From Comamonadaceae bacterium (GTDB lineage: Bacteria; Pseudomonadota; Gammaproteobacteria; Burkholderiales; Burkholderiaceae_C), in contig JAACZV010000002.1 of NCBI GenBank assembly GCA_009996515.1, forward strand, positions 58,117 through 122,116: a DNA stretch of 64,000 bases. The letters are read 5' to 3'. The number at the start of each line of letters is the position of its first letter. The stretch's first letter is position 1. Shown here piece by piece: positions 40,293 through 50,379 of this stretch. A model generated the notes under the pieces. The model made no database searches, had not been told where the DNA came from, and saw only the letters and a program-made list of their open reading frames with translations. The position numbers were made by a program, and so were the translations under genes.

Positions 40293-40607
40293 GCCCCGGT
40301 GGTGAAATCGGTAGACACAGCGGACTTGATGAAATTTGAGCACCCGGTGCGGAAACGGCCGGCGTGAATCCCGTCAAAGTCGGCGAATCCCCTGGCCCTG
40401 CGGCCGAGGCAACGCCGAGCCAAGCCTCGCCAGCGAGGAAGGTGTAGAGAGTGGACGGCGGGGGCCTAAGGCGGCTGGCGACAGCGCTAAGGTCAAGGCG
40501 CATTCCAGACCCCAAACGCGGCAACGCGGCGGCGAAAGCCGTGGGGGTAAGAAAATCCGTCGCCGCTTCATCGCGGCATGCCGGTTCGAGTCCGGCCCGG
40601 GGCACCA
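40293..40607 (+). tRNA. tRNA-Leu(UAA) interrupted by a group I intron
   Basis: 5' exon 40293-40327 (35 nt) and 3' exon 40552-40607 (56 nt) join to a 91-nt tRNA. Acceptor GCCCCGG pairs with CCGGGGC, encoded ACCA; spliced anticodon loop CTTAAAA gives UAA with the intron between U34 and A35. The long variable arm (CGTCGCCGCTTCATCGCGGC) is typical of Leu. Without splicing this tRNA would be non-functional. Confidence 0.95.
40328..40551 (+). other. group I intron (IC3-like) in the tRNA-Leu anticodon loop, 224 nt
   Basis: The 5' exon ends in U and the intron ends in G, as in group I introns. P1 forms between exon-intron CTTGA and intron TTGAG, with the U-G pair at the splice site. The conserved core is visible: GGTGTAGAGAGTGGACGGC followed by CCTAAGG, resembling the Azoarcus tRNA-Ile intron, and the terminal GGGGGTAAG. 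No homing-endonuclease gene is present. Same insertion point as the cyanobacterial and plastid tRNA-Leu intron. Confidence 0.92.
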
Positions 40608-40651
40608 CGTTTCCTGACGCCATCGCTCTCGGCGATGGACTTGGCGGCCGG

Positions 40652-41074
40652 TCAGGCGTGCGGCGCGGCGGCCGTCCCGTGCGGCCGTCCGGATTCCAGT
40701 CCTTCGAGGATGGGGCAGTCCGGCCGGCCGTCGCCGTGGCAGCAATGCACCAAATGCTCCAGCGCCGTCTTCATGGCCTGGATCTCGTCGATCTTGGCCT
40801 GCAGGTCTTGCAGATGGGCCTGGGCCAGCGCCTTGACCTGGCGGCTGGAGCGCTCGCGATCCTGCCACAGGCTCAGCAGGTCGCGGATCTCGTCGATGGA
40901 GAAGCCCAGGTCGCGCGCACGGCGGATGAAGCGCAGCGTGTGGATGTCCTTGTCCGTGTACTGCCGGTAGCCGGATTCGGTGCGGCTGGCCGGCGGCAGC
41001 AGCGCCACGCTCTCGTAGTGGCGCATCATCTTGGCGGACACGCCCGACGCGGCGGCGGCTTCTCCGATGTTCAT
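40652..41074 (-). CDS. cueR: MerR-family Cu(I)-responsive regulator, CueR type
   Basis: 140 residues from ATG 41074 with AAGGAG five bases upstream; longer frames upstream read through the murI-cueR gap and are rejected. N-terminal winged helix (MNIGEAAAASGVSAKMMRHY), dimerisation helix, and the metal loop CCHGDGRPDCPIL with the two conserved cysteines of CueR. It should activate copper efflux promoters; no copper exporter is adjacent, so its target is elsewhere. 47 bp downstream of murI on the same strand. Confidence 0.88.
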   Translation of the reverse strand: MNIGEAAAASGVSAKMMRHYESVALLPPASRTESGYRQYTDKDIHTLRFIRRARDLGFSIDEIRDLLSLWQDRERSSRQVKALAQAHLQDLQAKIDEIQAMKTALEHLVHCCHGDGRPDCPILEGLESGRPHGTAAAPHA

Positions 41075-41121
41075 GCAAGCTCCTTGCGGTGCAGTGTGCC
41101 AGGGCGTCGCGTCGCGGCCGA

Positions 41122-41952
41122 TCAAGGCCTTGGCTGCCGCTGCGGCATCGCCAGGCCTGGCAGGGCGACGCCGCTGACCTCGCCGTCGCGCCAGCCCAGC
41201 ACCCTGGCAATCCAGGCGCGCAGCGCCGCGGGATCGCCGGTGGTCTCGATGTGCAGGCCGGCACGGTCTGGCACCGGCGTCCACAGCGCCGCCGCGCGCC
41301 GTGCCACGGCGGTCTCGATGCGCAGCAGCCTCACGTCGGCGCCAAGAGCCGCCTGCCACAGCGGCTCGATCAACGGGTAATGCGTGCAGCCCAACAGCGC
41401 GGTATCGACGCCGGCCGCGCGCAGCGGTTCGCAGTGGCGTTGCACCAGCGCACGCAGCTCGGCGCTGTCCACGTCGCCCGCCTCGATGTGCTCGACGATG
41501 CCCGGGCAGCCCTGGACCACGACTTCATGGCCGTCTGCATGACGGGCGATCAGCGCGCGCAGCCGCGCACTGGAGGCGGTGGCCGGCGTGGCCAGCAGCC
41601 CGATGCGGCCGTTGCGCGACGCCGCGACGGCGGGCTTGATGCCGGGCTCGGTGCCGACGAAGGGCAGGGCGGGCCAGCGCTCGCGCAAGGCGTCGATGGC
41701 GTGCGCCGTCGCCGTGTTGCAGGCGATGACGATGAGGCCCGCTCCCCGCTCGATCAGGTGCTCGGTGATCGCGAGGCTGCGTGCGCGGATGTCCTCGGGG
41801 CTGCGGTTGCCGTAGGGCGCGTAGGCGGTGTCGGCCAGGTAGCGCAGGCGTGCGGTCGGCAGCAGGGCGCGCAGCTCGCGCAGCACCGTGAAGCCGCCGA
41901 CGCCGGAGTCGAAGACGCCGATTTCCCGGCGTGAAGAGGAGTCGGTCTGCAT
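41122..41952 (-). CDS. murI: glutamate racemase
   Basis: 276 residues. Makes D-glutamate for peptidoglycan in the cytoplasm. Substrate and catalytic motifs: IGVFDSGVGGFTVL, YLADTAYAPYGNRSPED, catalytic Cys in VIACNTATAHA, second Cys in LLGCTHYPLIEPL. Length is normal for the family. It is divergent from etfB, with about 170 bp between them containing the operator-like sites at 42027 and 42090. Confidence 0.96.
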   Translation of the reverse strand: MQTDSSSRREIGVFDSGVGGFTVLRELRALLPTARLRYLADTAYAPYGNRSPEDIRARSLAITEHLIERGAGLIVIACNTATAHAIDALRERWPALPFVGTEPGIKPAVAASRNGRIGLLATPATASSARLRALIARHADGHEVVVQGCPGIVEHIEAGDVDSAELRALVQRHCEPLRAAGVDTALLGCTHYPLIEPLWQAALGADVRLLRIETAVARRAAALWTPVPDRAGLHIETTGDPAALRAWIARVLGWRDGEVSGVALPGLAMPQRQPRP

Positions 41953-42026
41953 GGGCGCGAACAGTCTAGCGTCGCCGTTCGAGAGGCCTCTCCAGAAGAC
42001 TTCGTCGGGCGCGGGGTGGCTCCTGG

Positions 42027-42044
42027 CTAGAATCGAACGGTCGT
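42027..42044. promoter_or_regulatory. operator-like site shared with the fadB-like operon
   Basis: CTAGAATCGAACGGTCGT, identical over 18 bp to 59935-59952. The core GAACGGTCGT(G)C is a near-palindrome of the TetR-operator type. It lies about 80 bp before etfB. Confidence 0.6.
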
Positions 42045-42089
42045 GCTTTTTTGCGCGGGGTTCCGCCGGCAGCGCCTCGTAGAATCAGA

Positions 42090-42105
42090 TTAACGTTTAC
42101 GTCAA
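42090..42105. promoter_or_regulatory. imperfect palindrome upstream of etfB
   Basis: TTAACGTTTACGTCAA, with half-sites TT[AG]ACGT. It resembles operators of MerR/TetR regulators of branched-chain or fatty-acid catabolism in proteobacteria. It lies 18 bp before the etfB start, suitable for repression. Confidence 0.5.
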
Positions 42106-42123
42106 TTCGAGCTGGAGTTTTCG

Positions 42124-42873
42124 ATGAAGGTCTTGGTCCCTGTCAAACGCGTGGTCGACTACAACGTCAAGGTGCGCGTGAAGAGCGACGGCACGGGCGT
42201 GGATATCGCCAACGTCAAGATGTCGATGAACCCCTTCGACGAAATCGCCGTCGAGGAGGCCGTGCGGCTGAAGGAGAAGGGCGCCGTCACCGAGGTGATC
42301 GCCGTGTCCTGCGGCGTCACGCAATGCCAGGAGACGCTGCGCACCGCCATGGCCATCGGTGCCGACCGCGCCATCCTGGTCGAGACGGATGCCGAGCTGC
42401 AGCCGCTGGCCGTTGCCAAGCTGCTGAAGGCGCTGGTCGAGAAGGAAGGCCCCAGCCTCGTGATCCTGGGCAAGCAGGCCATCGATGACGATTGCAACCA
42501 GACCGGCCAGATGCTGGCCGCGCTGACCGGTATGCCGCAGGGCACCTTCGCCTCCAAGGTGGAAGTGGCCGGCGACAAGGTCAACGTGACGCGTGAAGTG
42601 GACGGTGGCCTGGAGACCGTGTCCCTGAGCCTGCCGGCCGTCGTGACGACCGACCTGCGCCTGAACGAGCCGCGCTACGTGACGCTGCCCAACATCATGA
42701 AGGCCAAGAAGAAGCAGCTGGACATCGTCAAGCCGGCCGACCTGGGCGTGGACGTGGCGCCGCGCATCAAGACGCTCAAGGTCAGCGAGCCGCCCAAGCG
42801 CGGCGCCGGCGTGAAGGTGCCGGATGTGGCGACGCTGGTGAACAAACTGAAGACTGAAGCGAAGGTGATCTGA
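42124..42873 (+). CDS. etfB: electron transfer flavoprotein subunit beta
   Basis: 249 residues, [20 protein letters not shown] at the start, AMP-binding region with [22 protein letters not shown] [18 protein letters not shown]. With EtfA it accepts electrons from acyl-CoA dehydrogenases and passes them to ETF-ubiquinone oxidoreductase. Stop and etfA start overlap (TGATG). Two operator-like sites upstream suggest control with fatty-acid catabolism. Confidence 0.97.
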   Translation: MKVLVPVKRVVDYNVKVRVKSDGTGVDIANVKMSMNPFDEIAVEEAVRLKEKGAVTEVIAVSCGVTQCQETLRTAMAIGADRAILVETDAELQPLAVAKLLKALVEKEGPSLVILGKQAIDDDCNQTGQMLAALTGMPQGTFASKVEVAGDKVNVTREVDGGLETVSLSLPAVVTTDLRLNEPRYVTLPNIMKAKKKQLDIVKPADLGVDVAPRIKTLKVSEPPKRGAGVKVPDVATLVNKLKTEAKVI

Positions 42874-43805
42874 TGACTGCCCTGGTTATTGCCGAACATG
42901 ACAACGCCCACATCAAGGGCGCCACGCTGAACACCGTCACCGCTGCCGCCGCGCTGGGTGGTGACGTGCACGTGCTGGTGGCCGGCCACAACGCCGCCGC
43001 TGCCGCTGCCGCCGCCGCGCAGATCGCCGGCGTCGCCAAGGTGCTGCACGCCGATGCCGCCGCGCTGGCCGAAGGCTTGGCCGAGAACGTCGCCGCGCAG
43101 GTGATTGCGCTGGCCTCGGGCTACAGCCACATCCTCTTTCCCGCCACCGCCGCCGGCAAGAACGTCGCCCCGCGCGTCGCCGCACTGCTGGACGTGGCCC
43201 AGGTCAGCGACATCACCAAGGTGATCAGCGCCGATACGTTCGAGCGCCCCATCTACGCTGGCAACGCCATCGCGACGGTGCAGAGCAGCGATGCCGTCAA
43301 GGTCATCACGGTGCGCACGACCGGCTTCGATCCGGCCGCAGCCACTGGCGGCTCGGCGGCCGTGGAGTCCGCCGCGGCTGCCGCCGACAGCGGCAAGAGC
43401 AGCTTCGTGGGCCGTGAGGTCACCAAGAGCGACCGCCCCGAGCTGACCGCCGCCAAGATCATCGTGTCCGGTGGCCGTGCGCTGGGCTCCAACGAGAAGT
43501 TCATGGAAGTGCTGACGCCGCTGGCCGACAAGCTGGGCGCCGCGCTGGGCGCCTCGCGTGCCGCCGTGGACGCCGGTTATGCGCCCAACGACTGGCAGGT
43601 GGGCCAGACCGGCAAGATCGTCGCGCCGCAGCTCTACGTGGCCTGCGGCATCTCCGGTGCCATCCAGCACCTGGCCGGCATGAAGGACTCCAAGGTCATC
43701 GTCGCCATCAACAAGGATCCGGAAGCCCCGATCTTCTCGGTGGCCGACTACGGCCTGGAGGCTGATCTGTTCACGGCCGTGCCCGAGCTCGTCAACGCGC
43801 TGTAA
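42873..43805 (+). CDS. etfA: electron transfer flavoprotein subunit alpha
   Basis: 310 residues. C-terminal FAD-binding motif visible: [20 protein letters not shown] then [18 protein letters not shown]; an [12 protein letters not shown] segment precedes it. Translationally coupled to etfB and followed by an intrinsic terminator, so etfBA forms its own unit ahead of the acyl-CoA dehydrogenase. Confidence 0.97.
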   Translation: MTALVIAEHDNAHIKGATLNTVTAAAALGGDVHVLVAGHNAAAAAAAAAQIAGVAKVLHADAAALAEGLAENVAAQVIALASGYSHILFPATAAGKNVAPRVAALLDVAQVSDITKVISADTFERPIYAGNAIATVQSSDAVKVITVRTTGFDPAAATGGSAAVESAAAAADSGKSSFVGREVTKSDRPELTAAKIIVSGGRALGSNEKFMEVLTPLADKLGAALGASRAAVDAGYAPNDWQVGQTGKIVAPQLYVACGISGAIQHLAGMKDSKVIVAINKDPEAPIFSVADYGLEADLFTAVPELVNAL

Positions 43806-43827
43806 ATCGCCCGACGCGACCACATCC

Positions 43828-43863
43828 GGGCGCCCCGACCCCAGTCGTCGCGGCGCCCTTTTT
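43828..43863 (+). terminator. intrinsic terminator after etfA
   Basis: GGGCGCC and GGCGCCC bracket a loop of about 17 bases and are followed by a TTTTT run, 22 bp after the etfA stop. Confidence 0.8.
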
Positions 43864-43883
43864 GTTTCCATTCGGAGGAACAA

Positions 43884-45671
43884 ATGAGTTACCAAGCCCC
43901 CGTCAAGGACATGCTCTTCAACCTCCAGCATCTGGCTGGCCTGGAGACGCTGACCGAACAGATTCCTGCCTTCGCCGACTTCGGCCTGGATACCGCCGGC
44001 GCCGTGCTGGAGGAATGCGCGAAGCTGACGCAGGACGTCATCGCGCCGTTGAACTTCGAGGGCGACAAGAACCCGTCGTCTTGGAAGGACGGCGTCGTCA
44101 CGACCACGCCGGGCTTCAGGGAAGCCTTCCGCGCCTATGCCGAAGGCGGCTGGCAGGGCCTGGTGCACCCGACCGAGTTCGGCGGCCAGGGCGCGCCCAA
44201 GACGATTGCCGCGGCCTGCAACGAGATGCTGCAGTCGGCCAACATGAGCTTCGCGCTGTGCCCGCTGCTGACCGATGGCGCCGTCGAGGCGCTGCTGACC
44301 GCGGGCAGCGACGAGCAGCGCAATGTCTACATCCCCAAGCTGCTGGACGGCTCGTGGACGGGCACGATGAACCTGACCGAGCCGCAGGCCGGCTCGGACC
44401 TGGCCCTGGTGCGCACGCGCGCCGAGCCGCAGCCCGACGGCACGTACAAGATCTTCGGCACCAAGATCTTCATCACCTACGGCGAGCACGACATGGCCGA
44501 GAACATCGTCCACCTCGTGCTGGCCCGCGTGGCCGGTGCGCCGGAGGGCGTGAAGGGCATCAGCCTGTTCCTGGTGCCCAAGTTCCTCGTCAACGCGGAT
44601 GGCAGCCTGGGCGCGCGCAACGATGCCCACTGCGTGTCCATCGAGCACAAGATGGGCATCAAGGCCAGCCCCACGGCGGTGCTGCAGTTTGGCGACCACG
44701 GCGGCGCGATCGGGCATCTGATCGGCCAGGAGAACCGCGGCCTGGAGTACATGTTCATCATGATGAACGCGGCCCGCTACGGCGTGGGCCTGCAGGGCAT
44801 CGCGATCGCCGACCGCGCCTACCAGAAGGCCGTGGCCTACGCGAAGGACCGTGTGCAGTCGCGCCCGGTGGATGGCTCGGTGGCCGGCCCCGCCAGCATC
44901 ATTCATCACCCCGACGTGCGGCGCATGCTGATGACCATGCGCGCGCTGACCGAGGGCTGCCGCGCGATGGCCAGCACGGCGGCGGCCGCCTTCGACGCCG
45001 CCCACCACCACCCCGACGCCGACGCCCGCAAGCAGAACCAGGCCTTCTACGAGTTCATGGTGCCGCTGGTGAAGGGCTACAGCACCGAGATGAGCCTGGA
45101 GGTCACGTCCCTGGGCGTGCAGGTGCACGGCGGCATGGGCTTCATCGAGGAGACCGGCGCGGCGCAGTACTACCGCGACGCCAAGATCCTGACCATCTAC
45201 GAGGGCACCACCGCCATCCAGGCCAACGACCTGGTGGGCCGCAAGACCGCGCGTGACGGCGGCCAGCTGGCGCGCGGCATCGCGGGCCAGATCGAAGTGA
45301 CCGAAGCCGCGCTCGCCCGGCGCGACAGCGCCGCCGCGAAGTCCGTGCTGCAACGCCTGCGTGCGTCGCGCGAGGACTTCCTCGCCGTGGTGGACTTCAT
45401 CGCCGGTTCGGCAAAGGGCAACCCCAACGCCGCCTATGCCGGCTCGGTGCCCTATCTGATGCTGGCGGGCAACCTCGTCGCCGGCTGGCAACTCGCGCGC
45501 GCCCTCATCGCCGCCGAAGACGCCTTGGCGACTGACAAGGAATTCATGGCCGCCAAGATCACGACGGCGCGCTTCTACGCCGAGCACATCCTGCCGCGCA
45601 CGGCGGCCCTGCGTGCGGCCATCGTGGACGGCGCCGACAGCGTGACCGAGCTGTCGCTCGAAGCCTTCTGA
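43884..45671 (+). CDS. acyl-CoA dehydrogenase, 595-residue DmdC/AcdA-like class
   Basis: Begins MSYQAPVKDMLFNLQHLAGL with GGAGG upstream. Flavin-binding MNLTEPQAGSDLALVRTRA, the conserved KMGIKASPTAVLQF and GGMGFIEETGAAQYYRDAKI, and a catalytic-Glu region ILTIYEGTTAIQAND. The extra C-terminal domain makes it longer than classical 380-residue enzymes, as in the DmdC family often annotated for 3-methylmercaptopropionyl-CoA. The substrate cannot be told from sequence. Electrons would go to the neighbouring EtfAB. Confidence 0.92.
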   Translation: MSYQAPVKDMLFNLQHLAGLETLTEQIPAFADFGLDTAGAVLEECAKLTQDVIAPLNFEGDKNPSSWKDGVVTTTPGFREAFRAYAEGGWQGLVHPTEFGGQGAPKTIAAACNEMLQSANMSFALCPLLTDGAVEALLTAGSDEQRNVYIPKLLDGSWTGTMNLTEPQAGSDLALVRTRAEPQPDGTYKIFGTKIFITYGEHDMAENIVHLVLARVAGAPEGVKGISLFLVPKFLVNADGSLGARNDAHCVSIEHKMGIKASPTAVLQFGDHGGAIGHLIGQENRGLEYMFIMMNAARYGVGLQGIAIADRAYQKAVAYAKDRVQSRPVDGSVAGPASIIHHPDVRRMLMTMRALTEGCRAMASTAAAAFDAAHHHPDADARKQNQAFYEFMVPLVKGYSTEMSLEVTSLGVQVHGGMGFIEETGAAQYYRDAKILTIYEGTTAIQANDLVGRKTARDGGQLARGIAGQIEVTEAALARRDSAAAKSVLQRLRASREDFLAVVDFIAGSAKGNPNAAYAGSVPYLMLAGNLVAGWQLARALIAAEDALATDKEFMAAKITTARFYAEHILPRTAALRAAIVDGADSVTELSLEAF

Positions 45672-45682
45672 GGAGACCTGTC

Positions 45683-46633
45683 TTGGCCCTGCCCGCTATC
45701 CTGAAGAACCTGCCGCTGCCGGTCATCGGCTCGCCGCTCTTCATCATCAGCAACCCCAAACTCGTCATCGAGCAGTGCAAGGCCGGCATCGTCGGCGCCA
45801 TGCCGGCGCTGAACGCCCGGCCCGCCGAGCAGCTCGACGAGTGGCTGGCGGAGATCACCGAGACGCTGGCCGCCTGGAACCGCGACCACCCGGACCGGCC
45901 CGCCGCGCCCTTCGCCATCAACCAGATCGTGCACAAGAGCAACGAGCGGCTCGAGCACGACATGCAGGTCTGCGCCAAGTACAAGGTGCCCATCGTCATC
46001 ACCAGCCTGGGCGCGCGCGAGGACGTGAACCAGGCCGTGCATGCCTGGGGCGGCATCGTGCTGCACGACATCATCAACAACAAGTTCGCGAAGAAGGCCA
46101 TCGAGAAGGGCGCCGACGGCCTCATCGCCGTGGCGGCCGGCGCGGGCGGGCATGCGGGCGTGAAGAGCCCCTTCGCGCTGGTCCAGGAGATCCGCGAGTG
46201 GTTCGACGGCCCGCTGGCGCTGTCCGGCGCCATGGCCACCGGTGACGCCATCCTCGCCGCCCAGGCCATGGGCGCGGACCTGGCCTACATCGGCTCGGCC
46301 TTCATTGCGACCGTCGAGGCGCGGGCCAGCGAGGCCTACAAGCAGATGATCGTCGCCAGCAACAGCGACGACATCGTCTACAGCAACCTCTTCACCGGCG
46401 TGCACGGCAACTACCTGCGCGGCTCGGTCGTCGCGGCGGGCCTGGACCCGGACCACCTGCCCGAGAGCGACCCCAGCAAGATGAACTTCGGCGGCGGCGC
46501 GGCCAAGGCCTGGAAGGACATCTGGGGCAGCGGCCAGGGCATAGGCGCCATCAAGCAGGTGCTGCCGGCGGCTGAGCTGGTCGCGCGGCTGAAGCGCGAG
46601 TACGCGGCGGCGCGCTCGCGCCTTGCGCTGTGA
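45683..46633 (+). CDS. nitronate monooxygenase (NMO class)
   Basis: 316 residues from TTG 45683, eight bases after GAGGAG and 11 bp after the dehydrogenase stop, so co-transcribed. FMN TIM-barrel motifs: PVIGSPLFIISNPKLV, GADGLIAVAAGAGGHAG (with the conserved His), ALSGAMATGDAILAAQ and AYIGSAFIATVEA. It oxidises nitronates such as propionate 3-nitronate to detoxify them. A terminator follows. Confidence 0.92.
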   Translation: MALPAILKNLPLPVIGSPLFIISNPKLVIEQCKAGIVGAMPALNARPAEQLDEWLAEITETLAAWNRDHPDRPAAPFAINQIVHKSNERLEHDMQVCAKYKVPIVITSLGAREDVNQAVHAWGGIVLHDIINNKFAKKAIEKGADGLIAVAAGAGGHAGVKSPFALVQEIREWFDGPLALSGAMATGDAILAAQAMGADLAYIGSAFIATVEARASEAYKQMIVASNSDDIVYSNLFTGVHGNYLRGSVVAAGLDPDHLPESDPSKMNFGGGAAKAWKDIWGSGQGIGAIKQVLPAAELVARLKREYAAARSRLAL

Positions 46634-46660
46634 GCTGAGCCAGGCCCGGCAGCGAACGCA

Positions 46661-46686
46661 CAACGGCCGCCCTCGGGCGGCCGTTG
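46661..46686 (+). terminator. intrinsic terminator after the nitronate monooxygenase gene
   Basis: AACGGCCGCCC and GGGCGGCCGTT pair perfectly around a TC loop, followed by TGTCAT; short T-run but a very stable stem. May serve both converging genes. Confidence 0.8.
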
Positions 46687-46705
46687 TCATCAGTGCCGGC
46701 CGCCT

Positions 46706-47179
46706 TCAGGCGCTGCGCACGAAGCGATGCACGGCCGCGGCACGCGCCGCGAAGGCGCCGCTGAGCAGCCCGAAGACCGCGCTGGCCGTGGCGATGAACC
46801 AGGCCTCATGGACCATGTGCGCCTGCACGCCGGTGGCGTAGCCCAGCACGAACTTGGCCGCGAAGATGCCCACCATTAGGCCCAGCGGCAGCCAGCTGCC
46901 GGGCACGCGCACGCCACGGCCCTCGCGGGCCAGGCCACGCGGCGCGAACACCGGGCCGGCCACGAAGACGGAGGCGGCGAAGCCGGCCGCCCAGGCCAGC
47001 ACGGGGACGACGTTCGCGCCGAAGGCGGCGGTCACGCCGTAGACGGACAGGGCCAGCATGGCCAGCGCCAGCGTGGCCAGCGTGCCCGGCCGCACCACGC
47101 GGTCGCGGGACTGGCGATAGCCCAGGGCCAGCAGGCCGGCGAGGATGGCGAAGGGCCAGAGGGGCAGGGTGGTGTTCAT
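46706..47179 (-). CDS. integral membrane protein, DUF6622-like
   Basis: 157 residues with four to five membrane helices (LWPFAILAGLLALGY, LATLALAMLALSVYGV, VVPVLAWAAGFAASVF, WFIATASAVFGLLSGAF). Family placement is from general resemblance. It converges with the nitronate monooxygenase gene across the terminator. Function unknown. The 120 bp on its upstream side to the ATPase gene holds nothing I recognise. Confidence 0.7.
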   Translation of the reverse strand: MNTTLPLWPFAILAGLLALGYRQSRDRVVRPGTLATLALAMLALSVYGVTAAFGANVVPVLAWAAGFAASVFVAGPVFAPRGLAREGRGVRVPGSWLPLGLMVGIFAAKFVLGYATGVQAHMVHEAWFIATASAVFGLLSGAFAARAAAVHRFVRSA

Positions 47180-47299
47180 GGCTGGGGCCTCGTGGGGTTG
47201 CGATGCCCTGGACTGTGCCGGGCCCGCTCCCGCCGGGCGATCGGCCTGCGACGAATCGACAGCGCGGGGCGCGAAACGCCAGCCCGCCCGGCCGGCGCT

Positions 47300-49531
<2,232 letters not shown>

Positions 49532-49537
49532 GGGGAG

Positions 49538-49568
49538 ATTGGAATCCCTGGAGCGGCTCCAGAGTCAA
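49538..49568 (-). promoter_or_regulatory. MerR-type promoter/operator of the metal ATPase
   Basis: -35 TTGACT (49568-49563), 19-bp spacer and -10 TCCAAT (49543-49538). The spacer holds the dyad CTGGAGCGGCTCCAG (49548-49562). The 19-bp spacing and central dyad are the hallmark of promoters untwisted by MerR-family activators, here the divergently encoded CadR. Confidence 0.88.
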
Positions 49569-49606
49569 GCGCCTAAACTGAAGCCGACGTCCGCAGAAAG
49601 CCCACT

Positions 49607-50062
49607 ATGAAGATCGGAGACCTCGCCGCCGCGTCGGCCACCGCCGTCGACACCATCCGCTACTACGAGCGCGAGGGGCTGCTGCCCGCGCCGGGGCGCA
49701 CGCAGGGGGGCTTCCGGGTCTACGAGCCGGCGCATCTGGAGCGGCTGCAGTTCATCCGCTACTGCCGGGGCCTGGACATGTCGCTGGACGAGGTGCGTGT
49801 GCTGCTGCGCGTGAAGGATGCGCCGGGCGGTGACTGCGGCGACGTGAACGCGCTGCTGGACGAGCACACCGGCCATGTGTCGCGGCGCATCCGCGAGCTG
49901 AGGGCGCTGGAGAAGCAGCTCAAGGAGCTGCGCCAGCGCTGCGCCGCGGCGCAGAGCGTGGACCGGTGCGGCATCCTCAGCGGCCTGGCCTCGGCGGCGC
50001 AGGAGGGCGCGCCGCCAGTGACCGCACCCGGCTCGCACCTGCGTTCGGTGCACTCGCACTGA
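49607..50062 (+). CDS. cadR: MerR-family Cd(II)/Pb(II)-responsive regulator
   Basis: 151 residues; winged helix MKIGDLAAASATAVDTIRYY, then GGDCGDVNALLDEHTGHVSR and a metal region with LRQRCAAAQSVDRCGILSGL, matching CadR spacing of cysteines. A His-ending tail (RSVHSH) is also typical. Divergent from the ATPase over the 19-bp-spacer promoter. Expected to activate the exporter when Cd, Pb or Zn rises. Confidence 0.93.
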   Translation: MKIGDLAAASATAVDTIRYYEREGLLPAPGRTQGGFRVYEPAHLERLQFIRYCRGLDMSLDEVRVLLRVKDAPGGDCGDVNALLDEHTGHVSRRIRELRALEKQLKELRQRCAAAQSVDRCGILSGLASAAQEGAPPVTAPGSHLRSVHSH

Positions 50063-50135
50063 GCCGGGCGGTGCGGGTTGACAACGGCCCGCCGTGCGAC
50101 ATATTTGATCTTTGCAGTCACTGCGGAGCATCGCC

Positions 50136-50357
50136 ATGGGCGCCCAGGTCACCGAAGAGCAAGCCCTGCAGATCAAGACCCGTTTCGAGACGGGGGTGCT
50201 GGCGCTCCCGGGCGTCACGGGCGTGGACCTCGGCCAGCGTGCCGCGGAGTTCGTGATCCGCGTCTACGTCGCCTCGCGTGCCGCCGCGCCGGCCTTGCCG
50301 GCCAGCGTGGAGGGCGTGCCGGTGGAGGTGATCGAGCGGCGCTTCGGGCTGCAGTAG
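50136..50357 (+). CDS. small stand-alone copy of the protease N-terminal domain, 73 aa
   Basis: ATG 50136 has GGAG seven bases upstream. Its GVLALPGVTGVDLGQRAAEF, FVIRVYVASR and VPVEVIERRFGLQ parallel residues 14-80 of the S1-type protease at 52082-53776 (LLKRPGVTAVDVGFKYVGGK, DEIAIRVMVAQKK, VKTDVIERRYFLH). It therefore appears to be a free version of that domain, possibly an inhibitor or adaptor. It converges with the ATP-grasp gene over a 22-bp gap. Confidence 0.7.
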   Translation: MGAQVTEEQALQIKTRFETGVLALPGVTGVDLGQRAAEFVIRVYVASRAAAPALPASVEGVPVEVIERRFGLQ

Positions 50358-50379
50358 CGGGCGTGGCGCTGGGCCTTGC

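Noticed and set aside
40218..40651. Protein-coding frames spanning the tRNA-Leu locus
   Set aside because: They cover tRNA exons and a group I intron; the RNA explanation is complete.
42675..45587. 970-codon minus-strand open frame across etfA and the acyl-CoA dehydrogenase
   Set aside because: It runs antisense through two clearly assigned enzymes and has no domain; GC-rich antisense artefact.
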